From: Micavibrio sp. UBA5703
Lineage (GTDB): Bacteria; Pseudomonadota; Alphaproteobacteria; Micavibrionales; Micavibrionaceae
Reading direction: 5' to 3'
Length of the DNA: 64,000 nt
NCBI GenBank assembly: GCA_002420015.1
Contig: DIHF01000054.1
Coordinates: 7,173 to 71,172 of the forward strand
The position numbers and the translations under genes were made by a program. A model generated the notes under the pieces. That model searched no databases. It was not told the DNA's origin and saw only the letters and a program-made list of their open reading frames with translations. Shown piece by piece: positions 33,168 through 42,501 of the stretch. Position 1 is the first letter of the stretch, and each line of letters opens with the position of its first letter.

Positions 33168-34640
33168 CTATCGGGGCGCCAATTGCACCGGCGGTCCGAC
33201 ATTCAGGGATTTGGCGGGTGCCATAGCCGAAGTGTCGAACGCGCCTTGGGATTTCTCTCCGTCTTCAATCCCTATATCCAGCTTTTCCAGCGCATCGCCG
33301 ATGGGGATAAAGTAATTAAGCCCCGTCGAAAAATCGGCATTGGGGTCGCCGAAAGACATACCGGCAACACTGATGGCGACGATATTGCCGTTCCTGTCCA
33401 GAAGCGGCCCGCCGGAATTGCCGCCGTGAATATCGACATCGGCCTGAATGATATCGAGTCGTGCGCCGTGCATGCGGAACTTCTTACGATGCGCGCTGAC
33501 GATTCCCTTTGTGACCGTATCCTGCAATTTTTTACTGATCGGCGTGCCGAGCGCGTAGACGTCCTCTGTGACGCCGGGCCACTCGGTGCGGATCGGCAGT
33601 GTGGTAATTTTCAGGTCGTCCGGTATCTCTTCAAGTTTTAACAGCGCAACGTCGCGCGCGGGCTGTGCGCGCAAAACCTGAGCAACAAGTTTTTCTTTCC
33701 GCTTTGATGTCACAACACGGACACGCTGGGCATTACCGACGACATGAGCATTCGTAAGAATATGGCCGTCTTGTGAAATAAAAAACCCGGAGCCATGGCC
33801 GACCCCGCCCTCGATCATGACGACGGTCTGGCGGGCATTGTCGATGAATTGCGGAAGGGGCGTTGAAGATAGCGGTTTTGCAGGTAATTCAACCTCCTCC
33901 TCTGCCTCGTATTTCATAGGCCGGTCGTCCTGCTTTTTGGGCAGGGGCCAGCTTTGGGGTTTGGTGCCGCTGACAAGAAGATCGTGAAATTCCTTGTCCG
34001 CGCCAAGATTATGCGCCGCCATTTCAAACGCCGCATTCACCAGTAAAGTCATGCCTTCGGGGTCGCGGCGGTTAACCTTTCCCGTTCCTTCCGTCACGGT
34101 TTTGTAAACGACCCTTTGCCGCAACGTGTCGTAAACGCCCCACTCGATTTTTAGATAAAGTTCGCCTTCGATGCCTTCCCTGCCAAAGCCAAGCCCTCCC
34201 AAAATCGGGGTTGAGGCTTTTTCTTTTCCATCCATGCGCGCTTCAATGATTTTTCCGCCGACCCGGTATTCCGAGCGCAAAAATTCATCAAGCTCCTCAT
34301 CCGGAAAGATGACATTGACGGTATCGACAACATCGTAACCCTGCCCCTCAAGCGTTTCTTCAAATACCCGCTCGATGTCTTTCTGAGAAATACCGTCGCG
34401 CAAAAGATTGCGGTTGGCGGGTTTCATAAAAAATCCATCGACACCACCGCCGGATTTCGTCATGTAGCCGACATCGCTGCCGGGCGGCAGAGCCATTTTA
34501 AGCTGTGAAAACATCATCGGTGAGGGGTGGGCATCTTCGGGCAACCCAAGCGCATCGCGGTATTTGGCTTGCGGCACATCGACGCAGGCCGCCAGAAACG
34601 CTGTAACAAACAGTAATAGAATATTGAATAGAACCCGCAT
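33168..34640 (-). CDS. lipoprotein with trypsin-like (S1C-type) protease domain
   Basis: A 490-residue predicted lipoprotein (MRVLFNILLLFVTAFLAAC, lipobox LAAC). The N-terminal half (residues about 20-240) is of unknown type. The C-terminal half has the chymotrypsin-like catalytic triad: His in ILTNAHVVG, Asp in ARDVALLKL and Ser in HGGNSGGPLLD, with GSGFFISQDGHIL before it. No PDZ domain is visible after the protease domain, unlike DegP. It probably works in the periplasm as a housekeeping or signalling protease. It is divergent from hisB. Confidence 0.85.
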   Translation of the reverse strand: MRVLFNILLLFVTAFLAACVDVPQAKYRDALGLPEDAHPSPMMFSQLKMALPPGSDVGYMTKSGGGVDGFFMKPANRNLLRDGISQKDIERVFEETLEGQGYDVVDTVNVIFPDEELDEFLRSEYRVGGKIIEARMDGKEKASTPILGGLGFGREGIEGELYLKIEWGVYDTLRQRVVYKTVTEGTGKVNRRDPEGMTLLVNAAFEMAAHNLGADKEFHDLLVSGTKPQSWPLPKKQDDRPMKYEAEEEVELPAKPLSSTPLPQFIDNARQTVVMIEGGVGHGSGFFISQDGHILTNAHVVGNAQRVRVVTSKRKEKLVAQVLRAQPARDVALLKLEEIPDDLKITTLPIRTEWPGVTEDVYALGTPISKKLQDTVTKGIVSAHRKKFRMHGARLDIIQADVDIHGGNSGGPLLDRNGNIVAISVAGMSFGDPNADFSTGLNYFIPIGDALEKLDIGIEDGEKSQGAFDTSAMAPAKSLNVGPPVQLAPR

Positions 34641-34706
34641 GGCGCCCTGTGCTAGGATATGGCCTGGTTACAACTTTAGTCTATAAATGAGTGAGAGAAA
34701 AGAGCC

Positions 34707-35318
34707 ATGCCCAGCGATAAAGGCCGTCAGCGCACCGCCACCGTAAACCGCAAGACCAAGGAAACCGAGATTGCCGTAACGGTCGATCTGGGCGGCACGG
34801 GGCGCAGCGAAATCAAAACCGGTATCGGCTTTTTCGATCACATGCTGGACCAGCTCTCTAAACACTCCTTGATCGACGTGAACCTTCAGGCCAAGGGCGA
34901 CCTGCATATCGACGCGCACCACACGGTAGAAGATTGCGGCTGGGCGCTGGGTGCCGCATTGAAACAGGCGCTGGGCGACAAGCTGGGCATCCGCCGCTAC
35001 GGGCATTTCGATCTGGTGATGGATGAATCGCGTTCCTCCGTGGCGCTGGATTTTTCGGGCCGTCCTTATTTGATCTGGGATGTGATGTTCACGATCGACC
35101 GCATTGGCGAGGAAATGGAAACCGAGCTGTTTCAGGAATTCTTCAACGCCTTGGCGCAAAGCGCGGGGTTGACGTTGCACTGCTCGAACTATTACGGCGA
35201 GAATAACCACCACATCATCGAAAGCGTCTTCAAGGCCTGCGCCAAGGCCCTGCGCATGGCGGTGGAAATCGACCCCCGCGCCGTCGGCCAGTTGCCGAGC
35301 ACGAAGGGTGCACTTTAG
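34707..35318 (+). CDS. hisB: imidazoleglycerol-phosphate dehydratase
   Basis: Sixth step of histidine biosynthesis; dehydrates IGP using a di-manganese centre. The 203 residues correspond to the stand-alone IGPD. The metal-binding histidine motifs are clear: [14 protein letters not shown] and [18 protein letters not shown], and the C-terminus is PSTKGAL. GAGAGAAAAGAGCC precedes the ATG at 34707. The usual next gene hisH is 2.8 kb away, separated by three minus-strand genes. Confidence 0.96.
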   Translation: MPSDKGRQRTATVNRKTKETEIAVTVDLGGTGRSEIKTGIGFFDHMLDQLSKHSLIDVNLQAKGDLHIDAHHTVEDCGWALGAALKQALGDKLGIRRYGHFDLVMDESRSSVALDFSGRPYLIWDVMFTIDRIGEEMETELFQEFFNALAQSAGLTLHCSNYYGENNHHIIESVFKACAKALRMAVEIDPRAVGQLPSTKGAL

Positions 35319-35321
35319 ACC

Positions 35322-36074
35322 TTAGAAAATCGCAACGGCGATCTGGCCGCATTCCTTGATTTTATCGGAGGAGCGGTGGGGCATAGTTGCGAACCGCGCG
35401 TGTTCCACAACTTCGCTGTCCAGGGCCATGGGGCCGAGCCCCTTGATAAAGGCCACATCACCGATCCGTGTCTCCAATATTCTATTTTTGAATGCCTTTT
35501 CGTTGGACTCCAAGGTTTCATTTGCAATCAGTTGCCATTCTTCAATTGTAGGGACTCCGGAAAGCCATTGCAGGGGCGTTAAATAGGAGACATGCGCGTT
35601 AAGATCGAACATGTCGACGTGCATTTTTGGTGTGCAACCATAGGCACCGTTGGCAACAACGTTGAAATCAAGGCGGTTCGCGGAAGGTTCCCCGGTATAT
35701 TTCAGAAGAACCTTTTGGTGCAAACGGCGCACATCTTTGATGTCGGCAAAAATTGCTTCCGCTATTTCGGGGGACACTTTAATTCCAAATCTGGAGGTCT
35801 TATTATAAACCTGCCGCCAGTCGCCGTTTAAATCAAGCTTGCGGAAAAAGTCGTAACGTTCAGCGAAAGGGTTGTTGAAGTAGTCGGCATAATCTGACGT
35901 GATTTTTTGGTCTTTTCGCGCCACAATATTGCCGGTGGCGGTGAAGAGTTTAGTAAGCTTAGGGCGGCTATAAAATACAGCACGCGTAAGGGGATTTCGC
36001 AGTTCCGGTACGATCTCGGCTTCTTTTGTTACAACGCAGACGGTTTCATCATCATCGTGGGCTTTTATGGTCAT
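35322..36074 (-). CDS. DUF1826-like protein
   Basis: A 250-residue protein whose C-terminal half resembles DUF1826 by eye: PKMHVDMFDLNAHVSYLTPLQWL, then RIGDVAFIKGLGPMA and MPHRSSDKI, matching the pattern H-x-D, GDVA-x-x-KG, HRS of that family. The spaced H-x-D ... H residues recall a 2-oxoglutarate/iron oxygenase triad, but this is inference. The ATG at 36074 has only a weak site (AGAAAG). It follows the gene 36101-36703 with a 26-base gap on the same strand, and ends three bases from the stop of hisB. Confidence 0.5.
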   Translation of the reverse strand: MTIKAHDDDETVCVVTKEAEIVPELRNPLTRAVFYSRPKLTKLFTATGNIVARKDQKITSDYADYFNNPFAERYDFFRKLDLNGDWRQVYNKTSRFGIKVSPEIAEAIFADIKDVRRLHQKVLLKYTGEPSANRLDFNVVANGAYGCTPKMHVDMFDLNAHVSYLTPLQWLSGVPTIEEWQLIANETLESNEKAFKNRILETRIGDVAFIKGLGPMALDSEVVEHARFATMPHRSSDKIKECGQIAVAIF

Positions 36075-36100
36075 TGCGTTAGTCTTTCTGCGCACCCAAG

Positions 36101-36703
36101 TTACATGCGTAATTCAGGAGAGTCTTCCTTGACAATATCATAGCTACCTAGTGAGGCTTTGTTAGAAAGGCCATCGGAAAAAATAATTAATGAGCGCTGT
36201 GTATCGCCCATCGCATTGTCAATTCCTTTGTAGAGGCAGTGAAAGAACACATTTGTTCCCCTAATGAGATTGGACAGTCTTTCTTTAAAGAATGGAATGC
36301 TCCATTCCTTCTCAAAATCATCAAGAATATTTGGTTCATCTGCCACCCTCTGAAGCAATTCGGGTGGGGCGACGCTTCGCATGTGTTCAATGTAACCAAT
36401 AACATAGTCGGAGGCTTTGATAGAATGTTTCTGATTGTTGATGATAAAATCGAGATTTGGATCTGCTTTGTATCCGCTTAAAGACACAAACAAAACGCAA
36501 GGTCCGCTAGCACCAAGAGCTACTGCTTCAAAATCGGCATCGTCATCAAAGGATACAACATGACTGCGTATTGTTGGCGTTATGTGGTCCCTATAGGTAT
36601 AAAATGTCACCCCGCCTTCATCGATAGGGGCGTTGTGCTGTGTATAAGGCGAATGCCTGAATTTTGTTTTGTCGAATTCAATCGCAATAATTTGGCCGGG
36701 CAT
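36101..36703 (-). CDS. hypothetical protein with degenerate VWA-like C-terminal part
   Basis: A 200-residue protein of unknown function. The last 50 residues contain a strand/loop that looks like the fourth VWA strand (RSLIIFSDGLSN), and CVLFVSLSGYK could be the first strand with a degenerate metal site. The assignment is tentative. The ATG 36703 has GAGG five bases upstream, preferred over the longer frame to 36748. It has its own promoter at 36732-36760. It leads a two-gene operon with the DUF1826-like gene, in the his region. Confidence 0.5.
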   Translation of the reverse strand: MPGQIIAIEFDKTKFRHSPYTQHNAPIDEGGVTFYTYRDHITPTIRSHVVSFDDDADFEAVALGASGPCVLFVSLSGYKADPNLDFIINNQKHSIKASDYVIGYIEHMRSVAPPELLQRVADEPNILDDFEKEWSIPFFKERLSNLIRGTNVFFHCLYKGIDNAMGDTQRSLIIFSDGLSNKASLGSYDIVKEDSPELRM

Positions 36704-36731
36704 AAAAACCTCACTTGTTATGGGAACGATA

Positions 36732-36760
36732 CGTTTATGCCGGGCCAAACGTTATGTCAA
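36732..36760 (-). promoter_or_regulatory. sigma70-type promoter of 36703-35322
   Basis: On the minus strand TTGACA (36755-36760), 17 bp, TAAACG (36732-36737), 28 bases before the ATG at 36703. The CGTTATGTCAAC string recurs identically at the promoter near 40477-40488. Confidence 0.65.
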
Positions 36761-36777
36761 CAAAATTGTGAGGTAAA

Positions 36778-38091
36778 TTATTTACGCTCCAGCAAAACCG
36801 CGCCGTGGGCGGGGAAGCCCTCGTAATCTGTCAGGGTTGTCACGGGGCCTTTTAAGGAATTAAAGCCCCGCGCATCGCAACGGGAAATGGAAGTACGCTT
36901 GAGGAAATCCCAGACCGAGGTGCAGGAATAGCTGTGCGCCCAGCCGCCGGTGGGCAGGACGTGGTTAACGCCAATCCCGTAATTGCCGAGTGAGGAGGGC
37001 GTGTATTCGCCGATCAGGATTTCGCCCGCGTGCTTGAGTTTCGGGACAATGGAATCCGCATCCGCAACTTTCAAATGCAAATGCTCCGGCGCCCAGTCGT
37101 TGGCAAAGGCGATGGATTCTTCAAGGCTGTTTGTCAAAATGATACCGCCATAACCCTGCGGCCCCATGACATGCGCGCAGATCGAACGGTGCGGCTCAGG
37201 CAGGCTCTCGATAACGGCGGGCATGTTATCACGCACGTAATCAGAAAGTTTCTTTGAATGCGTCACCAGAAGCGCTGCGCTGTCTTCACCGTGTTCGGCC
37301 TCATTAAGAACGTCCAGAATGGTGTTGTGGGGATCGGCGCTCTCATCCGCGAGCACGATGGATTCGGAAGGCCCCGCCGGCATGCCGGGATCAAGCACAT
37401 CAGAAAGAATGCGCTTGGCCGCCGCCACATACGGGCTGCCGGGGCCGAGAACCTTGCGCACCTTGGGAACAGTTTGTGTGCCGTAAGCCAGCGCGGCAAT
37501 GCCCTGCGCACCGCCGCATTTGAAAACATTTTTCACACCGCAAAGCTCTGCGGTGAAAAGCGTCGCGTCATCGACCTTTCCATCCGCGCGCGGCGGCGTG
37601 ACCACGGCGATATTTTCCACGCCCGCGATGACGGCGGGAATGGCCAGCATATAAAGGGCGGAAGGAAACGCGCCCTTGCCGCGCGGTACGTAAAGCCCGA
37701 CGGATTCAATCGCGTTCACCTGCTCGCCGGCGAAAACGCCGGGTTCGATTTCCTCCATCCAGTATTTTTCAACGCGCTTCATTTGTGCTGCGTGGAATGT
37801 GCGGACGTTTCCGGCGCATTTCTCGATGGCCGCTTTTACTGCGGGGTCCAGCGTTTTTGCGGCTTCGTCAAATTCCGTTTCTGTGACCTTTATTGAGGAC
37901 AGCTTTGCCTTTTCAAATTTCGCGGCGCAATCGATCAGCGCCGCATCGCCGCGCTCCCTCACATCTGCGATAATCGGCTGAACAGCCTTGATAACCGCGT
38001 CGATATTGGCCTCGGCGCGGCGCATGATCCGCAATTTTGCGGCCTCATTCAGCTCTTTCCAGTTGTAAACGGCGATGGTCATGGTCTGCAT
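36778..38091 (-). CDS. hisD: histidinol dehydrogenase
   Basis: Last two steps of histidine biosynthesis: oxidises histidinol to histidine with NAD. 437 residues, standard. [35 protein letters not shown] (dinucleotide loop), [16 protein letters not shown] (zinc) and [14 protein letters not shown] and EHLHLKVAD are diagnostic. The start may be three codons later (38082). It lies on the minus strand inside an otherwise plus-strand his cluster, probably relocated. Divergent from hisH with a 49-base gap. Confidence 0.96.
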   Translation of the reverse strand: MQTMTIAVYNWKELNEAAKLRIMRRAEANIDAVIKAVQPIIADVRERGDAALIDCAAKFEKAKLSSIKVTETEFDEAAKTLDPAVKAAIEKCAGNVRTFHAAQMKRVEKYWMEEIEPGVFAGEQVNAIESVGLYVPRGKGAFPSALYMLAIPAVIAGVENIAVVTPPRADGKVDDATLFTAELCGVKNVFKCGGAQGIAALAYGTQTVPKVRKVLGPGSPYVAAAKRILSDVLDPGMPAGPSESIVLADESADPHNTILDVLNEAEHGEDSAALLVTHSKKLSDYVRDNMPAVIESLPEPHRSICAHVMGPQGYGGIILTNSLEESIAFANDWAPEHLHLKVADADSIVPKLKHAGEILIGEYTPSSLGNYGIGVNHVLPTGGWAHSYSCTSVWDFLKRTSISRCDARGFNSLKGPVTTLTDYEGFPAHGAVLLERK

Positions 38092-38140
38092 TTCAATTTT
38101 ATCTTTAACTCAGGAAGGACATACACTAAAACTGCTGCCT

Positions 38141-38809
38141 ATGGCAAAAGAATCCATCGTTATCATCGATTACGGCTCCGGCAATCTGCGTTCGGCGGCC
38201 AAGGCGTTCGAGCGCGTGGCGCGGGAGGAGGGGCTGGACCGTGAAATTACCGTTTCAAACCGCCCCGAGGATGTCCGGCGCGCCGGGCGGGTTGTCCTGC
38301 CGGGTCAGGGGGCTTTCGGCGATTGCATGCAAAGCCTTTGCGCCATACCGGGTATGCGCGAGGCGCTGGAGGAAACGGTTATAAAGGCGGCGCGGCCTTA
38401 TCTTGGCATATGCGTGGGCATGCAATTAATGGCGGATAAAGGGCTGGAGCATGGCGAGCACAAAGGGCTTGGCTGGATTCCAGGCGAAGTCGTCCCGATG
38501 AAACCCGCAGACAAGGCCCTCAAAATCCCGCATATGGGCTGGAACGAGCTGCACGCGCCGGTTTCCGGCGATCCGGCGAAAACGCATTTTGTGCTGCGCA
38601 ATATAGATTCTTTAAATAATTACTACTTTGTTCACTCTTATATGTTCAAATGTAAAGAGGAGAGGCACATACTTGCACATACGGATTACGGTGGCCCGGT
38701 AACGGCCATTGTCGGGCGGGACAACATGATCGGCGTTCAGTTCCACCCCGAAAAAAGCCAGAGTGCAGGTCTGAAACTGATTGCGAATTTTTTGCAGTGG
38801 AAGCCGTAA
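38141..38809 (+). CDS. hisH: imidazole glycerol phosphate synthase, glutaminase subunit
   Basis: Class I glutamine amidotransferase that gives ammonia to HisF. 222 residues. [19 protein letters not shown] begins the domain; the nucleophile is Cys in [11 protein letters not shown] (residue about 90), and the His/Glu pair lies in [13 protein letters not shown] 38141 follows family length; no Shine-Dalgarno is adjacent (AGGAAGG is 23 bases upstream). Followed by a GNAT gene, then a minus-strand cassette before hisA. Confidence 0.95.
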   Translation: MAKESIVIIDYGSGNLRSAAKAFERVAREEGLDREITVSNRPEDVRRAGRVVLPGQGAFGDCMQSLCAIPGMREALEETVIKAARPYLGICVGMQLMADKGLEHGEHKGLGWIPGEVVPMKPADKALKIPHMGWNELHAPVSGDPAKTHFVLRNIDSLNNYYFVHSYMFKCKEERHILAHTDYGGPVTAIVGRDNMIGVQFHPEKSQSAGLKLIANFLQWKP

Positions 38810-38842
38810 ACGACAGGCGGCTCAAGTGAAAAGGGGCATTCA

Positions 38843-39409
38843 ATGAGCGAGCAAAACCAGATTAAATTGATGAAGGCCGTGCCGAGCGTAGAGCGCGTGA
38901 CGCAGCCGCTTTCCGTGCCGGACCTTAACGACCTGTGCGATGCGACCGATGCCGCTATCGAAGGCGGCGGCGGGTTCGGCTGGGTTGAACTTCCCTCCCG
39001 CGATATTCTCGAGCGCTTCTGGCGGGGCGTGATGGCGATGCCGACGCGCATATTGTTTGTCGCAAGGCTGGACGGCGTGATTTGCGGTACCTGCCAGATC
39101 ATCAAACCGCCCGTCAATAACGAAGCACAGGCACATGCCGTGCAACTCACCACAAACTTCGTTGCGCCCTGGGCGCGGGGGCATGGCTTGGCGCGTATGC
39201 TGGTTGAGGCGGCGGAAAAGGCGGCGCTGGACGAAGGCTTTTCCGTCATCAATCTCGACGTGCGCGAAACGATGGAAGCAGCGATCAAGCTTTATGAAAG
39301 CCTCGGCTATCAACGCATCGGTACGCACCCGTGCTATGCCAAAGTGGACGGCGAAGCGATCCGGGGTTTTTACTATTATAAAATCATCGGTCCGAAGGTC
39401 GCCGATTAG
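38843..39409 (+). CDS. GNAT acetyltransferase of the his cluster
   Basis: A 188-residue acetyltransferase of unknown substrate. The acetyl-CoA motif is VAPWARGHGLARMLVEAAE (residues about 112-130), then NLDVRETMEAAIKLYESLGYQRIGTHP, which is the C-terminal GNAT signature. A GNAT gene at this place between hisH and hisA occurs, to my knowledge, in other alphaproteobacteria. AAGGGG lies before the ATG. The next plus-strand gene, hisA, is separated by a minus-strand gene. Confidence 0.85.
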   Translation: MSEQNQIKLMKAVPSVERVTQPLSVPDLNDLCDATDAAIEGGGGFGWVELPSRDILERFWRGVMAMPTRILFVARLDGVICGTCQIIKPPVNNEAQAHAVQLTTNFVAPWARGHGLARMLVEAAEKAALDEGFSVINLDVRETMEAAIKLYESLGYQRIGTHPCYAKVDGEAIRGFYYYKIIGPKVAD

Positions 39410-39418
39410 AAAAAGTGG

Positions 39419-40432
39419 CTATAGTGCCAGAGTTTCCGGTTGAGTACTGCGAGGTATAGCCAGTTCCCTGTAGCGTACGCCTTCATTGTGCGCGCTGATG
39501 GCGAACATGAAATTCTCAAGCATGCGCGGCATATTTCCTTTGCGGCCCTCGTGCTCAAAGCCCTCAAGCATCATTCTTTCTTCAGGATCAATCTTCATGC
39601 GTTCGCGAATTGCGGACGTATACAGGCCGTGGAATCGGGATTCTACCTCAACCCCCTTTGCCATCGAGTCGTTGATAAGGTTGCGCAGGTAATCGAGATC
39701 GGTGATCGCTCCCGGTCCCTTTTGCGATCCGTCAGGTCTCTTATCGTTATAGGCAGCGGCCATAATGAATGCTTTAATGTTGTCACCCTGTGGCCCACGT
39801 TCAATTTGATAAAACGGTCTTGTTTTCGCAAAGCGGTTTTCGGGATTGTAAATATAGAGGTCGCTCGCTCGGTCGGCGACGCAAACGATGGAGGGAACTT
39901 TGCGGCCATCCTCAGATTCCACATTGATCACTTCAAATTTATAAATCGGCATGTTCGGGGGCGCTTCGCGCTGATTGAATTTCTCAAGATAATAACAAAC
40001 AAAATTCGCTGCGCTATCTGCGCCGAGATGATCGATTTTGGTTTCCAAAATTCCGCCCGGCGTTTCCGCGCCTTTTTTAAATTCGTTCCCGATCGTGATG
40101 CCGGGTTTTTCCGGCGTGCCGCGATAATGAATGTCAAAGCAGACGAAATCTTTCTCGTAGTCTTTCAATGTTGCAGGCGTGACTTTAACCAAAGATGCTT
40201 GATCGATACCGGGAAATTTATCGGCAAGATCCTTCTTGAATGTGCCGTCTGCTTCCTGAAGATGCGAATAAGACAGAAGTGAACCTGCGCCAAAAGCGCT
40301 TAACGTTCCGGTTTGCTCGACACTGCGAATGAAAGATTCCTTTGCGGCCCCATCACTTATAAAAAGATAGTCGCTCAGGGCTTGCCTGATTTGCTCTTTT
40401 TGCGCGTCGTTAAACGTTATTTTATTACTCAT
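39419..40432 (-). CDS. hypothetical protein inserted before hisA
   Basis: A 337-residue soluble protein with no family I recognise. The N-terminal part is helical (ITFNDAQKEQIRQALSDYLFI), and the middle and C-terminal parts are mixed alpha/beta, including KVPSIVCVADRASDLYIYNPE and YRELAIPRSTQPE. No signal peptide. AAGGGAT lies eight bases before the ATG and a good promoter is 28 bases before it, so expression is likely independent. It is convergent with the GNAT gene of the his cluster, ten bases apart. Confidence 0.65.
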   Translation of the reverse strand: MSNKITFNDAQKEQIRQALSDYLFISDGAAKESFIRSVEQTGTLSAFGAGSLLSYSHLQEADGTFKKDLADKFPGIDQASLVKVTPATLKDYEKDFVCFDIHYRGTPEKPGITIGNEFKKGAETPGGILETKIDHLGADSAANFVCYYLEKFNQREAPPNMPIYKFEVINVESEDGRKVPSIVCVADRASDLYIYNPENRFAKTRPFYQIERGPQGDNIKAFIMAAAYNDKRPDGSQKGPGAITDLDYLRNLINDSMAKGVEVESRFHGLYTSAIRERMKIDPEERMMLEGFEHEGRKGNMPRMLENFMFAISAHNEGVRYRELAIPRSTQPETLAL

Positions 40433-40459
40433 TGCCGCATCCCTTTTTTAAAGCAGGAG

Positions 40460-40487
40460 CTTATAACAAGGTGCAGCGTTATGTCAA
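40460..40487 (-). promoter_or_regulatory. sigma70-type promoter of 39419-40432
   Basis: On the minus strand TTGACA (40482-40487), 16 bp, TATAAG (40460-40465), 27 bases before the ATG at 40432. It lies back-to-back with the hisA promoter. Confidence 0.75.
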
Positions 40488-40513
40488 CTATATTAAAATA
40501 AGCCTTTCATTCC

Positions 40514-40542
40514 TTGTGCTTGGCGGGGCGGTTCTTTATACC
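40514..40542 (+). promoter_or_regulatory. hisA promoter, leaderless arrangement
   Basis: TTGTGC (40514-40519), 17 bp, TATACC (40537-40542); the hisA ATG is seven bases later, with no ribosome binding site. It probably replaces transcription from the broken upstream his operon. Confidence 0.5.
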
Positions 40543-40549
40543 TCTCCCC

Positions 40550-41278
40550 ATGATTATTTACCCGGCGATAGATCTGAAGGGCGGCAAATGCGTGCGGCTG
40601 TATCAGGGCGATATGACCCGCGACACCGTCTATAACGACGACCCGTCGGCGCAGGCGCTCGACTGGGCGCGGGCGGGGTTTAGCTGGCTGCATATTGTCG
40701 ACCTCGACGGTGCGGTGCACGGCGCGCCGGAAAACCAGCACGCGGTGCGCAGCATAATTGATGCGGTCGATATCCCGGTGCAGCTCGGCGGCGGCATCCG
40801 CACTCATGCGCAGATCGAACACTGGCTGTCCGAAGGCGTCAGCCGGGTGATCCTCGGCACGGCGGCTGTCCGTGATCCCGAGTTGGTCAAAAAGGCTTGC
40901 CGCGAATTTCCAGGCCAGATTGCCGTTGGTATCGATGCGCTGGGCGGTGAGGTCATGGTCGAGGGCTGGGTCGACGGCACGAACATACAGGCCACGGAAC
41001 TGGCAAAACATTTCGAGGATGCGGGCGTTGCCTGCATCATCTATACCGACATCGAACGCGACGGCACCGGCAAGGGCGTGAATGTGCTCTCCACCATTTC
41101 ACTGGCGCAGAGCACGGAAATTCCCGTGATAGCTTCGGGCGGCGTGCATTCGCTGGAAGATATCCGGCTGGTACGCGAAGCGGCCCCATACGGCGTGACG
41201 GGCGTTATCGTCGGCCGGGCGCTGTACGATAAATCCATCGTGCCGACAGAAGCGTTGAAAGTTGCAAGTGGTGGGTAA
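40550..41278 (+). CDS. hisA: ProFAR isomerase HisA
   Basis: TIM-barrel isomerase of histidine biosynthesis. 242 residues. The catalytic Asp is in [18 protein letters not shown] (residue about 8), and the second acid in [14 protein letters not shown] (residue about 166-168). VQLGGGIRT and [13 protein letters not shown] are the phosphate-binding loops. Stop codon and hisF start are adjacent (TAAATG), so the two are cotranscribed. ATG 40550 is required by the family N-terminus; the frame runs open upstream to 40514. Confidence 0.97.
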   Translation: MIIYPAIDLKGGKCVRLYQGDMTRDTVYNDDPSAQALDWARAGFSWLHIVDLDGAVHGAPENQHAVRSIIDAVDIPVQLGGGIRTHAQIEHWLSEGVSRVILGTAAVRDPELVKKACREFPGQIAVGIDALGGEVMVEGWVDGTNIQATELAKHFEDAGVACIIYTDIERDGTGKGVNVLSTISLAQSTEIPVIASGGVHSLEDIRLVREAAPYGVTGVIVGRALYDKSIVPTEALKVASGG

Positions 41279-42034
41279 ATGCTCAAAACCCGCATCATTC
41301 CATGCCTAGATGTAAACAATGGCCGCGTGGTCAAGGGCGTGAATTTCGTCGATCTGATCGACGCCGGCGATCCGGTAGAACAGGCAAAAATCTATAACGA
41401 TCAGGGCGCGGACGAATTGTGTTTCCTCGATATCACGGCCACGAGCGACAACCGCAACACCATTCTGGATGTTGTGGCGCGCACGGCTGAACAGGTCTTT
41501 ATGCCCCTTACCGTTGGCGGCGGCGTGCGGAGCGTCGAGGACATTCGTAATCTTTTAAACGCGGGCGCGGATAAAATTGCGGTCAATTCCGCCGCCGTAA
41601 AGAACCCGGATTTTGTGAAGGAAGCCGCCAATAAATGCGGCAATCAATGCATCGTCGTGGCGATTGACGCGAAAAGAAACGGCGAACGCTGGGAGGTGTT
41701 CACGCATGGCGGGCGGCAATCCACCGGAATCGATGCGGTCGAATGGGCACAGCGCATGGCCGCCTACGGCGCGGGCGAAATTCTGCTCACCTCCATGGAC
41801 CGCGACGGCACAAAGGCGGGATTCGATCTTGCGTTGACACGCGCCGTGGCCGACAGCGTTTCCGTGCCGGTTATCGCCTCGGGCGGGGTCGGCACGCTCG
41901 ATCATCTGGTCGAAGGTGTACGGGAGGGGCATGCCTCGGCAGTGCTGGCGGCCTCGATTTTTCACTTCGGAACCTATACAATCGCACAGGCCAGATCGGC
42001 CATGCACAAGGCCGGAATTGCGGTGAGAATTTAA
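41279..42034 (+). CDS. hisF: imidazole glycerol phosphate synthase cyclase subunit
   Basis: TIM-barrel partner of HisH forming IGP and AICAR. 251 residues. Catalytic Asp in [19 protein letters not shown] (residue about 11) and in [15 protein letters not shown] (residue about 173). [14 protein letters not shown] and [12 protein letters not shown] are the phosphate loops. It follows hisA directly with no gap. A palindromic repeat separates it from hisE. Confidence 0.97.
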   Translation: MLKTRIIPCLDVNNGRVVKGVNFVDLIDAGDPVEQAKIYNDQGADELCFLDITATSDNRNTILDVVARTAEQVFMPLTVGGGVRSVEDIRNLLNAGADKIAVNSAAVKNPDFVKEAANKCGNQCIVVAIDAKRNGERWEVFTHGGRQSTGIDAVEWAQRMAAYGAGEILLTSMDRDGTKAGFDLALTRAVADSVSVPVIASGGVGTLDHLVEGVREGHASAVLAASIFHFGTYTIAQARSAMHKAGIAVRI

Positions 42035-42035
42035 T

Positions 42036-42138
42036 ATTAAACTACAGAGATAAACAGAGTGCACAGAGAGAAATTTGTTTTTCGGCAGCTATATAAAAGT
42101 CAACTCTGTTTGGCTCTGCGCGCTCTGTAGTTTAAAAA
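42036..42138. repeat. long hairpin repeat between hisF and hisE
   Basis: Left arm TTAAACTACAGAGATAAACA and right arm CTCTGTAGTTTAA, with further paired CAGAG/CTCTG blocks inside. It belongs in style with the hairpins at 1106-1180 and 26902-27081 (arms beginning with CAGAG or ACCACGG words). Confidence 0.8.
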
Positions 42139-42156
42139 TTAAGTAGGTTTAAAAAG

Positions 42157-42501
42157 ATGAAAGAACATATTTTAAATTCCCTGTATCAGGTGTTGCTGAC
42201 GCGCAAGGGCGCGGATGCGGGGGAATCCTACGTGGCCAGCCTTTATGCGAAGGGTGCGGCGAAAATCACCGCCAAGGTGACGGAGGAGGCGGGCGAGCTG
42301 AACGCAGAGTCCCTGCGCCTTGAAAAAAGCCTCGGAGATGAAAAAATCCGCACGGCGTTAAAGAACGAAGCCGCCGATCTGTTATTTCACATGATGGTGA
42401 TGCTGGCCTATCACGACGTCCCGCCGGATGACGTTTTTACGGTTCTCGAAGGGCGCTTCGGCAAAAGCGGCCACGCGGAAAAAGCGGAGCGGAAGTCTTA
42501 G
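42157..42501 (+). CDS. hisE: phosphoribosyl-ATP pyrophosphatase
   Basis: Second step of histidine biosynthesis, splitting pyrophosphate from PR-ATP. 114 residues. The MazG-like helical core has KVTEEAGELNAESLRL and ALKNEAADLLFHMMVMLA, whose acidic residues (EE, E and D) bind magnesium. The stop overlaps the stop of the convergent lipoprotein gene in a TTAG. The upstream hairpin repeat separates it from hisF by 122 bases. Confidence 0.93.
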   Translation: MKEHILNSLYQVLLTRKGADAGESYVASLYAKGAAKITAKVTEEAGELNAESLRLEKSLGDEKIRTALKNEAADLLFHMMVMLAYHDVPPDDVFTVLEGRFGKSGHAEKAERKS

